This document shows positions 23,564-34,495 of a stretch of 64,000 bases of DNA, piece by piece (position 1 is the stretch's first letter; each line of letters starts with the position of its first letter). Both the position numbers and the translations under genes were made by a program. The stretch is taken from the NCBI GenBank assembly GCA_022419385.1, contig JAJUBI010000005.1, forward strand, positions 3,906,001-3,970,000, read 5' to 3'. The stretch comes from Paraconiothyrium sp. Pb-2020 (lineage: Eukaryota; Ascomycota; Dothideomycetes; Pleosporales; Didymosphaeriaceae). The notes below the pieces were generated by a model that saw only the letters and a program-made list of their open reading frames with translations, made no database searches and was not told the origin of the DNA.

Positions 23564-25086
23564 GTGCTTTGTTGCATGATTAACGATATGTTCAGAGTAT
23601 GTTGGGCTCTCCTGTATGATTAGGAGTCTCTGGTTCACATATGAGGACTTCCCGCAGGTATGGCTGATTCTTGGTACTTCGGGCGCGCATAAGGATATTT
23701 TTCAGCAGGTATTGCACAATCTATGAAAGTATTATCACATGATGATGATAGCGGTGAATTGGGTTAACGGTGATAGCAGAGGAGCATATTCGTGATGAAT
23801 GTGGGTGGAGCCTGGGTTATAGATACTGTAGCGTTGGCCGTTGCATGATCTTTAGATGATTTGGAGGCGTTATCAATGTGAAGTTGATACGGTAGATATT
23901 GTGCATACTGGATAATACAGGCGTACGTGGGGTGACACTCGTATGCACGGATGAAGTCGCCCCAAGGCCCATGGTGTGCTTAAAGCCGGGTGAACGAGCG
24001 CGGTCTCATGCCAGCCGGATCCCGGTGCCGAGACCCCTGCAACGCCAATGCACATCTCCCGCTCCCAATCAAGGCACAGTGCGCACTGGGGACTGATTCA
24101 TAGTGTTCAAACATGGCGTGAGTATTCTTGGAGCCGCGATTGCAGAGCCAGCGAAAAAGCCACAGCGTATCCGCAAATTAGCACACGAAAAAGATAGTCT
24201 TCCAAGGTGAGGGACGGCCAGCAGGGTAACCGCGTCATGGTGACCTAAGACCCCAATGACATAACGCGGTACGCCACACCTGCACTAACGGCAGCCATTC
24301 AAGGCGGGTCGCATGCCTGGACTGCGTACCTCAGCGCAACGTGCACTCGATGCTGCCGTGTCGCGCGTTTGCGGACGCTCGCTGTTGCTGTGGCGAGAGC
24401 GTCCTCGCAATGCAGCGTGTGGGAGCGGCGCCGGGTAGACATCGATGGAAGCTGGGCGGATGCGGAGCATATGCACGCCTACCCCTGGCGGGCATCGAGA
24501 TGGGAATTGGCGCGCAGGATGGGATTCGCGCCTGTGGCGTTCACGCGTTCGACATGCGATGACGCACACCAGGATCAACACCTGGCGTCCCCGTCGTCGA
24601 TCCGAGACGTCAAGCAGGCCGCGCCGTCAACTTCCGTCATGGACGGGCCTCTGCGGCCTCCTTTGGGCGCGTGCCAGCCTAATTGGGGCATAGGGAGCTG
24701 GAATGGCGAGTGCGGCCGCGAGCGCACATTACTCGCTTTGTCCTGGCCGCGGGCGGGCCTCGACCGCGCAGCGCAAATCACTGCTGGCAGACTGCTGGCC
24801 CCGGCATGTTTGGCGCATGCGGGGAGGCAGCGAAAGCTCATTTTGCGTGTCGCGGCCATGACGTCGGGGAACACACGCAGGGCAGGTTTCGTGCCACGGC
24901 AACGACGACCAGCCCAGCAACCAAATAAAACGTGCCCAACGCTCCTGCTCTGTCTCACTCACATATACCACCTCTTTTGATACCCTAACGCGCCCGCCCA
25001 CAACCACCCACCCCCACCTAATCACTATTTAGCTCGCGTCTGTATACTTGATACCCCAGCATACGCCCGATTGATATTGATCCACC
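23564..25086. other. Intergenic, nothing recognised
   Basis: About 1.5 kb. The GC-rich part (24300-24900) contains overlapping long frames on both strands with no domain or codon signal. CT-rich sequence just before 25087 is promoter-like. Confidence 0.45.
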
Positions 25087-28085
25087 ATGTCGTCCTCAAA
25101 GGCCGTGAACGTGCCGGTCAACGAGAAGCAGAAGGAGAAGGACGTCAACAACAAGCTCCAGCTCTACGGCATCTTCCAAGGTATGTGCCCGTCAGGTGGC
25201 ACTGACACCCGGCTCGCGCCCCACGTGCCGCACAACAGCTAACGTGCATTGCAGCATTCGCCAACGGCAAAGTTCCCTCAAACAAGCAGATTGATGTTGC
25301 CCTCAACTCAGCACTGGCTTCAAGACACTTGACCTCTCCCTCCAAGAAGCTGTCCGCGGAGGGTCAGACACTCGTTGCCGATCTGAAGGACGTCATCGAG
25401 CAGGCCAAGACACTACTGCTCACCAAGAATGAAGGCAATCTGCTCCAGGACTTCATCTGGCAGACCGAACAGATAACCGGCGGTAACGCGCAGGTTCCTT
25501 CAGCACCAGTCGACAAGGACACCGCCAGGCAGCATGGCAACGAGGCTCTCGAGGGCCTCCGCACTCTCGGCACCCTTATCATCTCCAATGGCCAGTTCAG
25601 GAAGCTCCTCTCGGATGCGACCATCCTTTTGCGCGACATTGCTGGCGACGCTGCCCAGAACACGGCCAACAAGGTGAAGCCAGGTGAGCATCAGCTCAAC
25701 CAGATCGACCACCCGGCCGAAGACAACACATGGCATGACGTCCCAGATTTTTCCAAGGACAAATTGAAGACCCAGCTTAAGCAGCAGTCTCCCTTCTCCA
25801 AGGGCGATGCTCAGAAGGCTGCGGGTGATGTTACCCAAGCTGCTCACCCCGAGGGCTCGCGCGACCCCGCTGACGTTGCTCAAGCGGGAGCCACCGAAGC
25901 CCAGACCGGCCAGACGACCGGTCTTAATGCTCAAAATGCTGCGAGCGAGGCCAAGCGTCAGGTGTCTGAGAACATTTCGGAGGAGGACAAGGATCGCGCG
26001 CGTGAAAAGCGTGAGCGCCTCAACAACTACCTCCGACAGAAGATGCCCGAGGAGCGTCGTGACCAGACCATCTGGCGTCTTAAGAAGATGGTCGTTGAAA
26101 TCCAGGGACACCAGGATTACCAGCGTGCCATCGACACTTTGCTAACATTGGCCGAACAATACGCCGGACACGGTCGTGATGTCGCCCAGCAGGGCAAGGG
26201 ATCCGTCCAAGGTGCGCACCAGGATGATTCGCTTCAGATGGCGGAAGCTGACCTCAAGGTGTGTTTACCAGGCTTCGTTCGTGATAATGCAGATTGGCTA
26301 ACAAATATCAAGACTCTGTTGGAGCGCTTCGCTAACAGCACCTCTTTCGACGATCTGATCGACTCCATCAACCAGATCTACAGGGATGCGGACCGCGACC
26401 CTGACCTCAAGAACTGGTTCAAGCACATGGATGCTTACGTCCGCAAGTGTCTGAAGCAGCAGGGCTTCATCATGGAGGATAGCTCCAACGAGGAGTGGAA
26501 CCGCTTGTATGACGATGGACATGCTCTCCTTCGCGGACGCTACCGCGGTCACACCGATCGTATTGCCGACGAGTTCAAATTCCTCGGCCAGCAGTTCGAC
26601 TCTGATCCTCAAAACAGGGCTTTTGCCAACTCCCTTACGAAGCTCTTCAACGACCTTGGTCACGACGAAAATGGCACCACGGTTTTCAAGCCCCACCTCA
26701 TCGAAGACTTGTCTAAAATCATCCTACCTGGTATCTTCGAGAACATCCGCTACGTCCCTATTCCCCGCATCGAGTACTCTGACCCTATGGTCGATGCTGT
26801 CATTGAGAACCTTGTGATTGAGGGTGACAATCTCGCACCCAACGTTGCTGAATTTGGCTCTGACAACTACTGGCGCTGGGGCCGTAAGCAGGTGTCCAGC
26901 AAGAACAAGAACAAGGTGATGCTCTCTGTCAGTGGCATCCAGATGGACCTTCGCGACGTTTCATACTATGTGAAGCGTAAGCAGGGCTTCCCTTCGATTA
27001 CCGACAAGGGTGTCATGGACATCTTCATGGGTGGTAGCGGCTTCAGCTTCAAGGTCGAGATGGAGAACGCTGAGAGGTCTAACGACAACGTTCACTACTT
27101 CAAGATCAACAAGGTCACTAGCGATATCGAGAACTTGCAGATCAAGTTGAAGAAGAGTAACCACAAGCTTCTTTTCAACCTCTTCAAGCCGCTTCTGCTT
27201 AAGGTTATGCGCCCTGTCATCCAGCGCGTTCTTGAGAAGCAGATCAAGGACAATGTCAACCAGCTTGACGCTCTTATCTACGACATCAAGAAGGAAGCCG
27301 ATAAGGCTGCTGAGGACGCCAAGCGTAACCCTGATCCGGAGAACATCCAGAACATCTACCAGCGCTATGCTTCTGCGGCCAACCAGCGCATCATGCAGGG
27401 CAAGGAGAAGAAGGCCAAGCTTGAGCAGCGTGCCAAGGATACTCACGTCAACGTGGCCGTTACTCAACATGATAGCATGTTCCAGAACATCAGCCTTCCC
27501 GGCGGTATTAGCACAAAGGCCACTGAGTATAAGGATCTCGCCGCTAAAGGAGAGAAGTGGGAGAGCCCCATCTTCTCCATTGGCAGTGCCAAGGAAACCT
27601 CTACTCTCCCCAAGATCCCCTCCGTTCAGCGCAAGCCTCACGGTCGCCCCGAGGGGTACGGTGCTGATCCTAGCATCGGTGGTCCTGGTGCTGGCCTTCG
27701 TAGCACTCAGGGTGTTGGATCCGGCTTCCATAACGAGGCCGGTCAGGGCTTGTCCCAGACTGGCTATGATGGTGCTGGTTATGCCCAAGGAGGCCCAACT
27801 GGTGCTGGCTACGGCCAAGGAGCTCCCACTGGCGCCGGATTCGCACAAGGTCACCAAACCGGTGCTGGAGCTGGCCTCGCCAATCAGATGGAGGGTGCTT
27901 TCAACCCTGCATCCGCCGTCCCCAACACTGAGTCCGTCCCTGGAGGTACTGGCACTGCTGGCGCCCAGCCAGGCCAAGGCCAATGTGAGTAATATAATCT
28001 CTCATGCATATCGAATTTTGCTAATGACTCAGTAGACAACACCACCCTCGGTGCTAACAACCCCGTTCTCCGCGGTGACATCTAA
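25087..28085 (+). CDS. HAM1-like (DUF4449-type) large fungal lipid-binding-like protein
   Basis: Exons 25087-25180, 25255-26258, 26313-27984 and 28036-28085 give about 939 residues. The 54-bp intron at 26259-26312 is stop-free and in frame; I infer it from GTGTGT, GGCTAAC and AAG, which join AEADLK to TLLERFANST. The N-terminal helical region (MSSSKAVNVPVNEKQKEK...) and the long C-terminal domain (VPIPRIEYSDPMVDAVIENL; MLSVSGIQMDLRDVSYYVKR; FKINKVTSDIENLQIKLKKS) match the fungal HAM1_N/HAM1_C proteins, whose C-terminal part resembles BPI-like lipid-binding folds. The tail has repeats of the type GAGYAQGGPTGAGYGQGAPT. The final exon adds only NTTLGANNPVLRGDI. Function in fungi is poorly defined; a membrane/lipid role is inference. 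Confidence 0.8.
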
Positions 28086-28614
28086 GCGCCTCGTTTGACC
28101 GACGTTGCTTTCTTGTATGATATACCCGCGTGACTTGATATTCACGACTCTTTTTGTTACTCTGCTTGTTTTGGTAATGGATGATACCACCTCGCCTATT
28201 GGCGCATGAGTATATGGTTTTCCAAAAGGATTGGATGGAACTAAGTTCGCTCGTAATGTGGAGGATTGGGCGCGGAGCGAATAAAAATGCAATAGCGCAC
28301 GAATGGAATTTTTCATAGTTGTGTCGTACTCATTGTGTTCTTCGTGAACGTGATTTGTGTTAGGCATTATGATAGGTACACCAAGACAGTGTTGTGATGT
28401 GAAGAGTATTAACTCCAGCCCTAAAACGAGAGACAGACAACTCCGTTAGTCAAGGTAGGCTATGAACTCGCGAGCTGACGAAGTTGGCGGAGAAACCACA
28501 GGTCACAGGCCTTGAGACTGATTTGTTTTATGAGTTGTTGTTAAGGTTACACTTTAACGGTATAAGGTCATGTTCACATCTACATGAGAGGATACATACA
28601 TTATCTCAGCATTG
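28086..28614. other. Convergent intergenic region
   Basis: Holds the 3' flanks of the HAM1-like gene and the fluoride exporter; nothing else seen. Confidence 0.4.
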
Positions 28615-30342
28615 TTACCACGACCGACTCGTCACACACGCAACAGCCGCCCAGCCTACACTCCACCGCACGCTGCCCATTACTACAACCAGCACGCATA
28701 TCCCCGCAGCGACGCTAGCGAAAGCGTACTTCCACGCGTGACTTCTCTTCAACGTATCGATCTCCACTATCCATGTCGACACAGTCGTCAGACACCCATC
28801 GAAGCCGTCCATGACGCCTTGCAGAACCTGGCATCCCGTCCTGCCGCCGCCTACACCAGACCCGCCGATGCGGACGTGTTGCAGATCGTACGCCATTCCC
28901 AGGACAGCCGTGCCGAAGATGTTGACGGCGAAGGTTCCCAGGGGAAACGACGGGATGAGGGGGTTCAACTTGAGCGAGACGTAGAAGCGCAGGAGGCAGC
29001 CGAGGGGCGCGAAGACGCAGGCGAAGACGGCTTGGCCGCGCCAGGTCTCGATTGACGCGTGGCGGTCGGGTGGCCATATCGCCAGGAAGATGGCACCGAG
29101 CCAGAGGCCCCAGGCGATGAATACAATGATGGGATCGACGATGGCGCGCGTGAAGCGGAAGGGCAGCGTGGGCGTGAATCGGTCGAGGAGGAGGGCGATG
29201 TGTGCGCCTGCCTTGAGCGCCGAGTATGATACTGCTACGGTGATGATGATTACTGCGAGGCCGGCCATGAAAGAGTAGCCGTCGTTGCGCCCAGCCGTCA
29301 CGTTTGTGTTGGGATAGCGGAGGTCGTTGAGGAAGGCGAGGAAGACGTCGCGCATGAAGCTCGAGAAGCTCGTGAAGCTGCCGCAGAAGCCTGTCGCGAG
29401 ACCAATGTAGAGCGGAATCGTCTTCTTCACTTTGCCGTGCGAGGCTGCCTTGTTCTTGTGTTCGAGGGCCTTTTCCTCGTCCGAGACAGGTGTGCGTGGA
29501 GGTGTAGGCGCGCGGTGACCCCATTCCTGGCGGAAGAGGCGGCGGTCTTGAGAAAGGAAGCCCATGAAGAGTGTGCCGCTGAAGTTGGCCCAGAGCACTG
29601 GGAAGGTAGATGGGGCGCCGGGGTAGAACGTTAGCCATTGGACGCCCAGGCGCGCGAGTGTACCGAATATGGAGAAGAAGATCAGGTATGAGACGGTGTA
29701 AAGTTCTGTAGCGAATGGGTGATACGAGGGTCGTTGCTCAGATCGGTGGCGGCCTATGGTGGGTAGGGCTGTGATGGAAGATGGGGTGCCTCGTCCGGGT
29801 ATGAAGCTGTGTCTGGCAGAGCGCTGCTTCCTAGATTCTGAAGCTGAGCGCTCTTCCTCTAGCGTGTGGTGGACGTAACGTCGGCCTTCGTGCGGGTTTT
29901 GTATGGGCGCCGGAGCGGCGACTTCGTCGAGTCCTTCGTCATCATCTTCGGGGCCATCCGGGAATAGTAGCTCCTCTATCGTCCTGCCTCTTGAGCCCGC
30001 CGGCGCATTGCTCCCAGCACTTCCATGGCGGCTTCCTGTGTCGCCTCTGCTTCGCGTCCTTCGCTTGTCCAGGCTGTGCTTTCGCTGGGGTATGCGTGGC
30101 ACGTTGGGTGCGGGGGAGGATCTATCTGGTATGTCTGGTATATGTGTCGGCGACTGTGGGGGTGACACGTAGTCATCGTCGTCGAGGGTATAGGCGCGAG
30201 CCAGCTGGCCGCTGACGGGACGTGAGTGCGGGCGCGACTGCGGGCGCGACGGGGTATGAGATCGGTCGGAGCGCAAAGAAGAGCGTTGCTGGTTGTAGTG
30301 CGAATCGCGCCGCCGCTGCGACGCATCGTCACTATCGGCCAT
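28615..30342 (-). CDS. FEX1: Fluoride export protein (FEX, double CrcB domain)
   Basis: Single exon, 575 residues. A disordered Ser/Arg/Pro-rich cytoplasmic N terminus of about 210 residues precedes two fused CrcB/Fluc-like halves with about nine hydrophobic helices. The first half begins near YTVSYLIFFSIFGTLARLGV and carries GFCGSFTSFSSF; the second begins near FACVFAPLGCLLRFYVSL and carries GCLTTVSTWIVE. The Thr/Ser-rich and Phe-containing motifs line the fluoride pore in the Fluc/FEX family. FEX proteins sit in the plasma membrane and passively export F-, protecting enolase and pyrophosphatase. The two-domain antiparallel fusion is the usual eukaryotic form. Only the N-terminal extension is long. 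Divergent from the UPRT gene. Confidence 0.92.
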   Translation of the reverse strand: MADSDDASQRRRDSHYNQQRSSLRSDRSHTPSRPQSRPHSRPVSGQLARAYTLDDDDYVSPPQSPTHIPDIPDRSSPAPNVPRIPQRKHSLDKRRTRSRGDTGSRHGSAGSNAPAGSRGRTIEELLFPDGPEDDDEGLDEVAAPAPIQNPHEGRRYVHHTLEEERSASESRKQRSARHSFIPGRGTPSSITALPTIGRHRSEQRPSYHPFATELYTVSYLIFFSIFGTLARLGVQWLTFYPGAPSTFPVLWANFSGTLFMGFLSQDRRLFRQEWGHRAPTPPRTPVSDEEKALEHKNKAASHGKVKKTIPLYIGLATGFCGSFTSFSSFMRDVFLAFLNDLRYPNTNVTAGRNDGYSFMAGLAVIIITVAVSYSALKAGAHIALLLDRFTPTLPFRFTRAIVDPIIVFIAWGLWLGAIFLAIWPPDRHASIETWRGQAVFACVFAPLGCLLRFYVSLKLNPLIPSFPLGTFAVNIFGTAVLGMAYDLQHVRIGGSGVGGGRTGCQVLQGVMDGFDGCLTTVSTWIVEIDTLKRSHAWKYAFASVAAGICVLVVVMGSVRWSVGWAAVACVTSRSW

Positions 30343-30840
30343 TGTTGCTTTTTCTTGGACGACGAAGCACGATCAATGGATGGGAACACAACAACGGCCA
30401 TGCAGCTTTTTTTCAAACGTATGCGGACGGCAGGGCAGGTTTTGTGGCGCCGGCTCGAACCACCAGAACCAGAGTCGAGCAGCCGTCAAGCCGCCCGTCG
30501 CTTCAACTCGGTGATCTCCTATGCGGACCGCACGCTGTTATTGCACGAAGCAAGGCGGCGTGTGATGTGATCAGTCTGCTATAGCAGGGCATGGTGTAAC
30601 AGGTACAGAAGCACGATGGCGGTTGTGCGCGGCCGTCGCGGTAGAATGGCTGCAAGGAACAGCCCTCGGCCAGCTCCGCATACGCGCTAGGTGATAGCTT
30701 GACAGCCGCCCTCTTATCAGCGGTCCCGCCCGCCTTGCATCTACAACAGAGCCTCAAAGCTCCAGCTGTCCCCTTCTCCTACAAATAGTCAGAGTGTGGT
30801 GTTTGCAGCGTGGCAGGAACTCGTCACACAAACCTGAAAC
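30343..30840. promoter_or_regulatory. Divergent promoter, FEX / UPRT
   Basis: The 498 bp between two start codons on opposite strands must hold both promoters. No clear TATA; frames running through it are not coding-like. Confidence 0.35.
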
Positions 30841-31723
30841 ATGGCGAATCTACCCAAAAATGCCCACGTTTCGCAGCATCCGTGTCTGCAAGCGAAGCTC
30901 TCCCAGCTGCGCTCCGCAAGCACCAGCTCCAAGGATGTCCAGTCGCTCGTGCACGACATTGCCTTGATGGTCGGCTATGAGGCCCTGGCTCAGGGGTTGA
31001 AGACACAGCAGGGAGCCACCGTACGTATCACCTTCTATACCTCATCCTGGAACCATACCTGTGCATCGTTTCCTCCATCGGCGCGGAGCTGGTTCCCCGC
31101 ATCTGCCCTGGACCCCACTCATGCCGTCCCATCACACACAAGAGCATATGTCCAATGCCACACACATATCACTATGAAACGCTTGAAAAGGCTAACTTGA
31201 GCAGGACAAATCACCGCTTGGCTACACCTACACCACCACTACCATATCCCCGGATCCCACTTCCATATCCCTGGTCCCTATCCTACGCAGCGGCCTCTCC
31301 ATGGTCCCCGCCCTGACCTCACTTCTTCCTCAGCCCGTTGCAGTCCACCACCTCGGCCTGTACCGCGAGAAGAGTACCCTTCAACCGGTCGAGTATTATA
31401 ACAACTTGCCATACCACGCCCCTACAACATCAAACCCAAACGCCAGCGGTCCCTCGGAGCTCGCCATCATCGTCGACCCCGTCATTGCCACTGGTGCGAC
31501 TGCCTCTGCTGCCATTGACAGCTTGAAAGACTGGGGCGTAAAGAGGATCATTGTCGTCAGTGTTCTAGCGACTGAGGAGGGCTTGAAGCAGGCCTGTGGC
31601 GAGTGGGAAGAGGGTGTTGAGGTATGGGTAGGTGGATGTGATGGCGAGGTAGACGAGAAGGGCATGATAAAGCCCGGACTGGGTGATATTGGAGACAGGC
31701 TCTTCTTGACGCTTGGGAAATAA
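30841..31723 (+). CDS. Uracil phosphoribosyltransferase, bacterial Upp-like
   Basis: Exons 30841-31020 and 31205-31723 give 232 residues; the 184-bp intron is phase 0. The N terminus (HPCLQAKLSQLRSASTSS, then LMVGYEAL) follows the bacterial Upp pattern. The PRPP-binding loop is IIVDPVIATGATASAA and the C-terminal uracil-binding signature is GLGDIGDRLF. The enzyme salvages uracil with PRPP to UMP. RSGLSMVPAL replaces the common RAGxGM segment, a mild change. It looks more like bacterial Upp than like yeast Fur1, so I give no symbol. Pyrimidine salvage or 5-fluorouracil sensitivity would be the expected cellular role. Confidence 0.88.
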
Positions 31724-32416
31724 TGTCATGAAAAGCCCGTCTGGCCTAGTATACAACCCCCTGGGTGGACGCACTAAGGGTAAGACAATCCAACAAAAAT
31801 TGACATGACTTGAGATGCACTGAGGGCTGGCGGTTTGTGGGTCGTGCAATTTCACAGCGTGGCTCTCAAGAAGAGCTGCGGTAGGGTACTGACCTGTCTG
31901 AGTCGCGTCTTAGGTTCGCATGGCGGCAGTGAACGTTTGTGGTTAAGTTTGACATCAGCCGAAGGCAGGAGCGGCACATGACAGCAGCTGCCTCATTACG
32001 TTTGCTACTCAAAACAAAAGCACGTACGAAAGTGACACCAGCACCACTCGCTTGACTCTTTTAAAAACTTGGTCTCAACTGAACAATTGGCCGATTCATT
32101 GCTTGGGTTTTCCATATTCTGGCCGAGCCGCTGTACCACCATTCTATCGCATCCTCCACATCTTCTTGCAACTGCAATTTCGAAAGGGTTAGAACACGTG
32201 CTTACTCTAGGACCTCTTCGGGAGTCCTCACACTTCTACATATACTTCGAGGTGTGACGTGGCGGTGCCCGGACGTTGTTATACAACCGATTGACAGCGA
32301 TAGGCTGAGGCAGCATTCACTCTTGGCGTCAGGCACGTGGCACGCAAGTCGGAAGCGGCTCGGTGCCTGCTGAACTCGAAGCACTCATTATCAACACCCC
32401 ACGCTCCCTCACTTCC
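31724..32416. other. Intergenic, nothing recognised
   Basis: Short region between the UPRT gene and the F-box fragment; no gene or RNA feature recognised. Confidence 0.4.
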
Positions 32417-32845
32417 ATGGCACATACCCCCATGGGAGTCGCGTTGTGCCTCATGTCGCTGGCAGTGAGAACCAAACCGCCGGATCCTACATCGAGTGAG
32501 CCGGCAAATTGTCCACTCCTGCTGAGGCTCCCTGATGAGTTGCTGCTCTTCATAGCTCAGCGACTATGCGATAACAGCGATCTTTGCCGGCTTTCACTTG
32601 TCTGCCGGAAGTTGAAAAATATCGCGCAAGAAGCACTTGTGAAAGAGGTCGTGTTGCCGACATACACGCTGTGCAGTATGCGCGAGCTAGTCCGAGCGCT
32701 GTGCGACCGTCCAGATCTATGCGACAAGATCAGGAGCGTCGACCTTGACGGCTACTCTTGCCCAGGACACCCAACACATGTTTTCGGAGGCCCCAAGGAG
32801 GACTACTTCTACAAGTATTATAAACTTATTAGAAAAAGGCTTTGA
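32417..32845 (+). pseudogene. F-box protein gene truncated by the AT-rich repeat block
   Basis: ATG 32417 opens a frame of 142 codons beginning MAHTPMGVALCLMSLAVRT. Residues about 33-75 form an F-box (LLRLPDELLLFIAQRLCD, then LCRLSLVCRKLKNIAQEAL), the Skp1-binding motif of SCF ubiquitin ligase adaptors. A typical fungal F-box protein continues for hundreds of residues with substrate-binding repeats. Here normal coding sequence ends near 32815 (KEDYFYKYYK) and the sequence turns AT-rich, with a stop at 32845. No continuation is visible on the far side of the block (39080-40230), so the 3' part was lost or lies elsewhere. A GTG 18 codons upstream keeps the frame open but is not needed. Confidence 0.75.
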
Positions 32846-32869
32846 TAAGACTATTAACTAATATACTAC

Positions 32870-33332
32870 TGTTACGGCTGCTACACCGCAACGGAATTAC
32901 GGGAACCAACGTGATGACAGCAGCGACCAGTCAGATTACGTGGATAAGTATTACAATTATAGATCGGATGCTGAGCATAATATGGACACGTAAGAAGGGT
33001 TATGTAATTAGATCTGTAGATCTGTAGGACAGAGCTATAGAGCCTAGATCTATAGAATCTGTGTGCAGAGCTTATAGAGCCTAGATTAGATAGCAGTATA
33101 TAGAGATAATAGATTACTACTAGTAATCCCTTATTATTAATTTATAGTATAGTTTACTATATCTAGTTTTCTTATAAAAGATTACCCTTAAGTCTTTAGT
33201 AATATATTCTTATTATAGTAATTAATTAACATTTACTTATATATAACTTATACAACCCTATACGCTACTTATCTCTTACTAGAAACCTAACTAGGCTGCA
33301 GCTTACTATAGTGTTAGAAAGGCCCTATTATA
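32870..33332 (+). mobile_element. Solo LTR with 5-bp target duplication
   Basis: Begins TGTTACGGCTGCTACACC and ends CCCTATTATA (probably CCCTATTACA before RIP, giving TGT...ACA ends). The five bases before it (32865-32869) and after it (33333-33337) are both ACTAC, a perfect target-site duplication. No internal element follows, so it is a solo LTR left by recombination. The first 150 bp are less mutated than in the second copy at 34928. Confidence 0.8.
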
Positions 33333-33666
33333 ACTACTATTTAACTAATATAGCCTAGGCTTAAAACGTAACTATTCTTTCTAGGTATTTTAATTATAAC
33401 TTACCTAAATATTAAGAGGCTAACTTTAAGGCTACCTAGAACTTTATAAAATTAAGTTTTTTAAGGTAAGTATAGTTATAAAATAAAGATTTAAGTAATA
33501 GATCTTATTACTTACTTATAGGTAATATATAGTTTATTATTATAATTCTATAGAATAATAATAGAAAAATAAAGGTATTTAGTAAAGTAGAGATAATAAG
33601 GTTAGAGGCTAATATATTAATAAATACTAAAAACCTAGATAGGTTAATTAGTAGATATATAACTAT

Positions 33667-33960
33667 AATTCTACTAAGAGAGTAGAATTCTAGAAGTAAG
33701 TAAGCTTAGTAGAATTATTTAAAATATTTTTACTAAGAGAGTATATATTACAATCACGATAGATTAAAACCTAGTAAAAGGGGATAATTACGTATAGGAT
33801 ATTAGCAATACCTTTATTACTAACTAGAGAATAGACGCTAGTTAGTAGGGCTAATTAGCTAAGGTATTATATAACTAGAATTCTACTAAGAGGGTAGAAT
33901 TCTAGAAATAAGCTAGCTTAGTAGAATTACTTAAAATACTTCTACTAAGAGAATATAATC
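33667..33960. repeat. Direct repeat pair with hairpin core
   Basis: About 80 bp at 33667-33748 recur at 33882-33960. Each copy starts with a short palindrome, ATTCTACT-spacer-AGTAGAAT, followed by a shared GCTTAGTAGAATTA segment. Confidence 0.6.
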
Positions 33961-33965
33961 CTCTA

Positions 33966-34495
33966 GAGTATAGTAGTAAGTAAGGAATTATAAGAATAAT
34001 AAAGAATAGTATATAGTCTAAAGGGACTTTAGTATCTTTTATATTCTTTATAGTTAATTCTTCTATAGTTAAAATTAAAGTATATCTTCTATATAAGATC
34101 TATTAGTCTTCTTATATAATTATTACCTTACTTTTTATAGTAGGGTTAGAATATTTTTTATACTTCTTATTACCTATCTATTCTTATCTACTAAATACCC
34201 GTAAGGCCGGCCTAGGATAGGTACATGGAACCCCCCTTATAATAGTATAATTTTTTAGAGTATAGTAAAGTAAGAAATTATAAAAATAATAAAGAATAGT
34301 ATATAGTTAAAATAGTTTTTTAAGTATTTTCTATTCTTTATAGTTAAATCTTTCTATAGTTAAAATTAAAGTATATTGTTTATATAAGATTTATTAGTTT
34401 TTTTATAAAAATATTCTAAACTTACTATAGAGAGTAAGGTAATAATTATATAAAAAAACTAATAGATCTTATATAGAAGATATACTTACACTAGT
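33966..34495. repeat. Tandem duplication plus inverted repeat
   Basis: A segment starting AGAGTATAGTA at 33966 is repeated from 34255 (both contain AATAATAAAGAATAGTATATAG). Arms at 34077-34161 and 34407-34490 are reverse complements (TATATAAGATCTATTAG against CTAATAGATCTTATATA). These look like fragments of LTR ends in opposite orientations. Confidence 0.6.

Noticed and set aside
24369..25025. 203-codon plus-strand and 127-codon minus-strand frames
   Set aside because: Both lie in a GC-rich intergenic region, overlap each other and show no recognisable features.
26961..27983. 340-codon minus-strand frame inside the HAM1-like gene
   Set aside because: It is the antisense shadow of a strongly coding plus-strand exon.
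28715..29638. 307-codon minus-strand frame inside the fluoride exporter gene
   Set aside because: Out-of-frame shadow of the exporter on the same strand; its His/Pro/Arg-rich composition is typical of a frame-shifted GC-rich gene.
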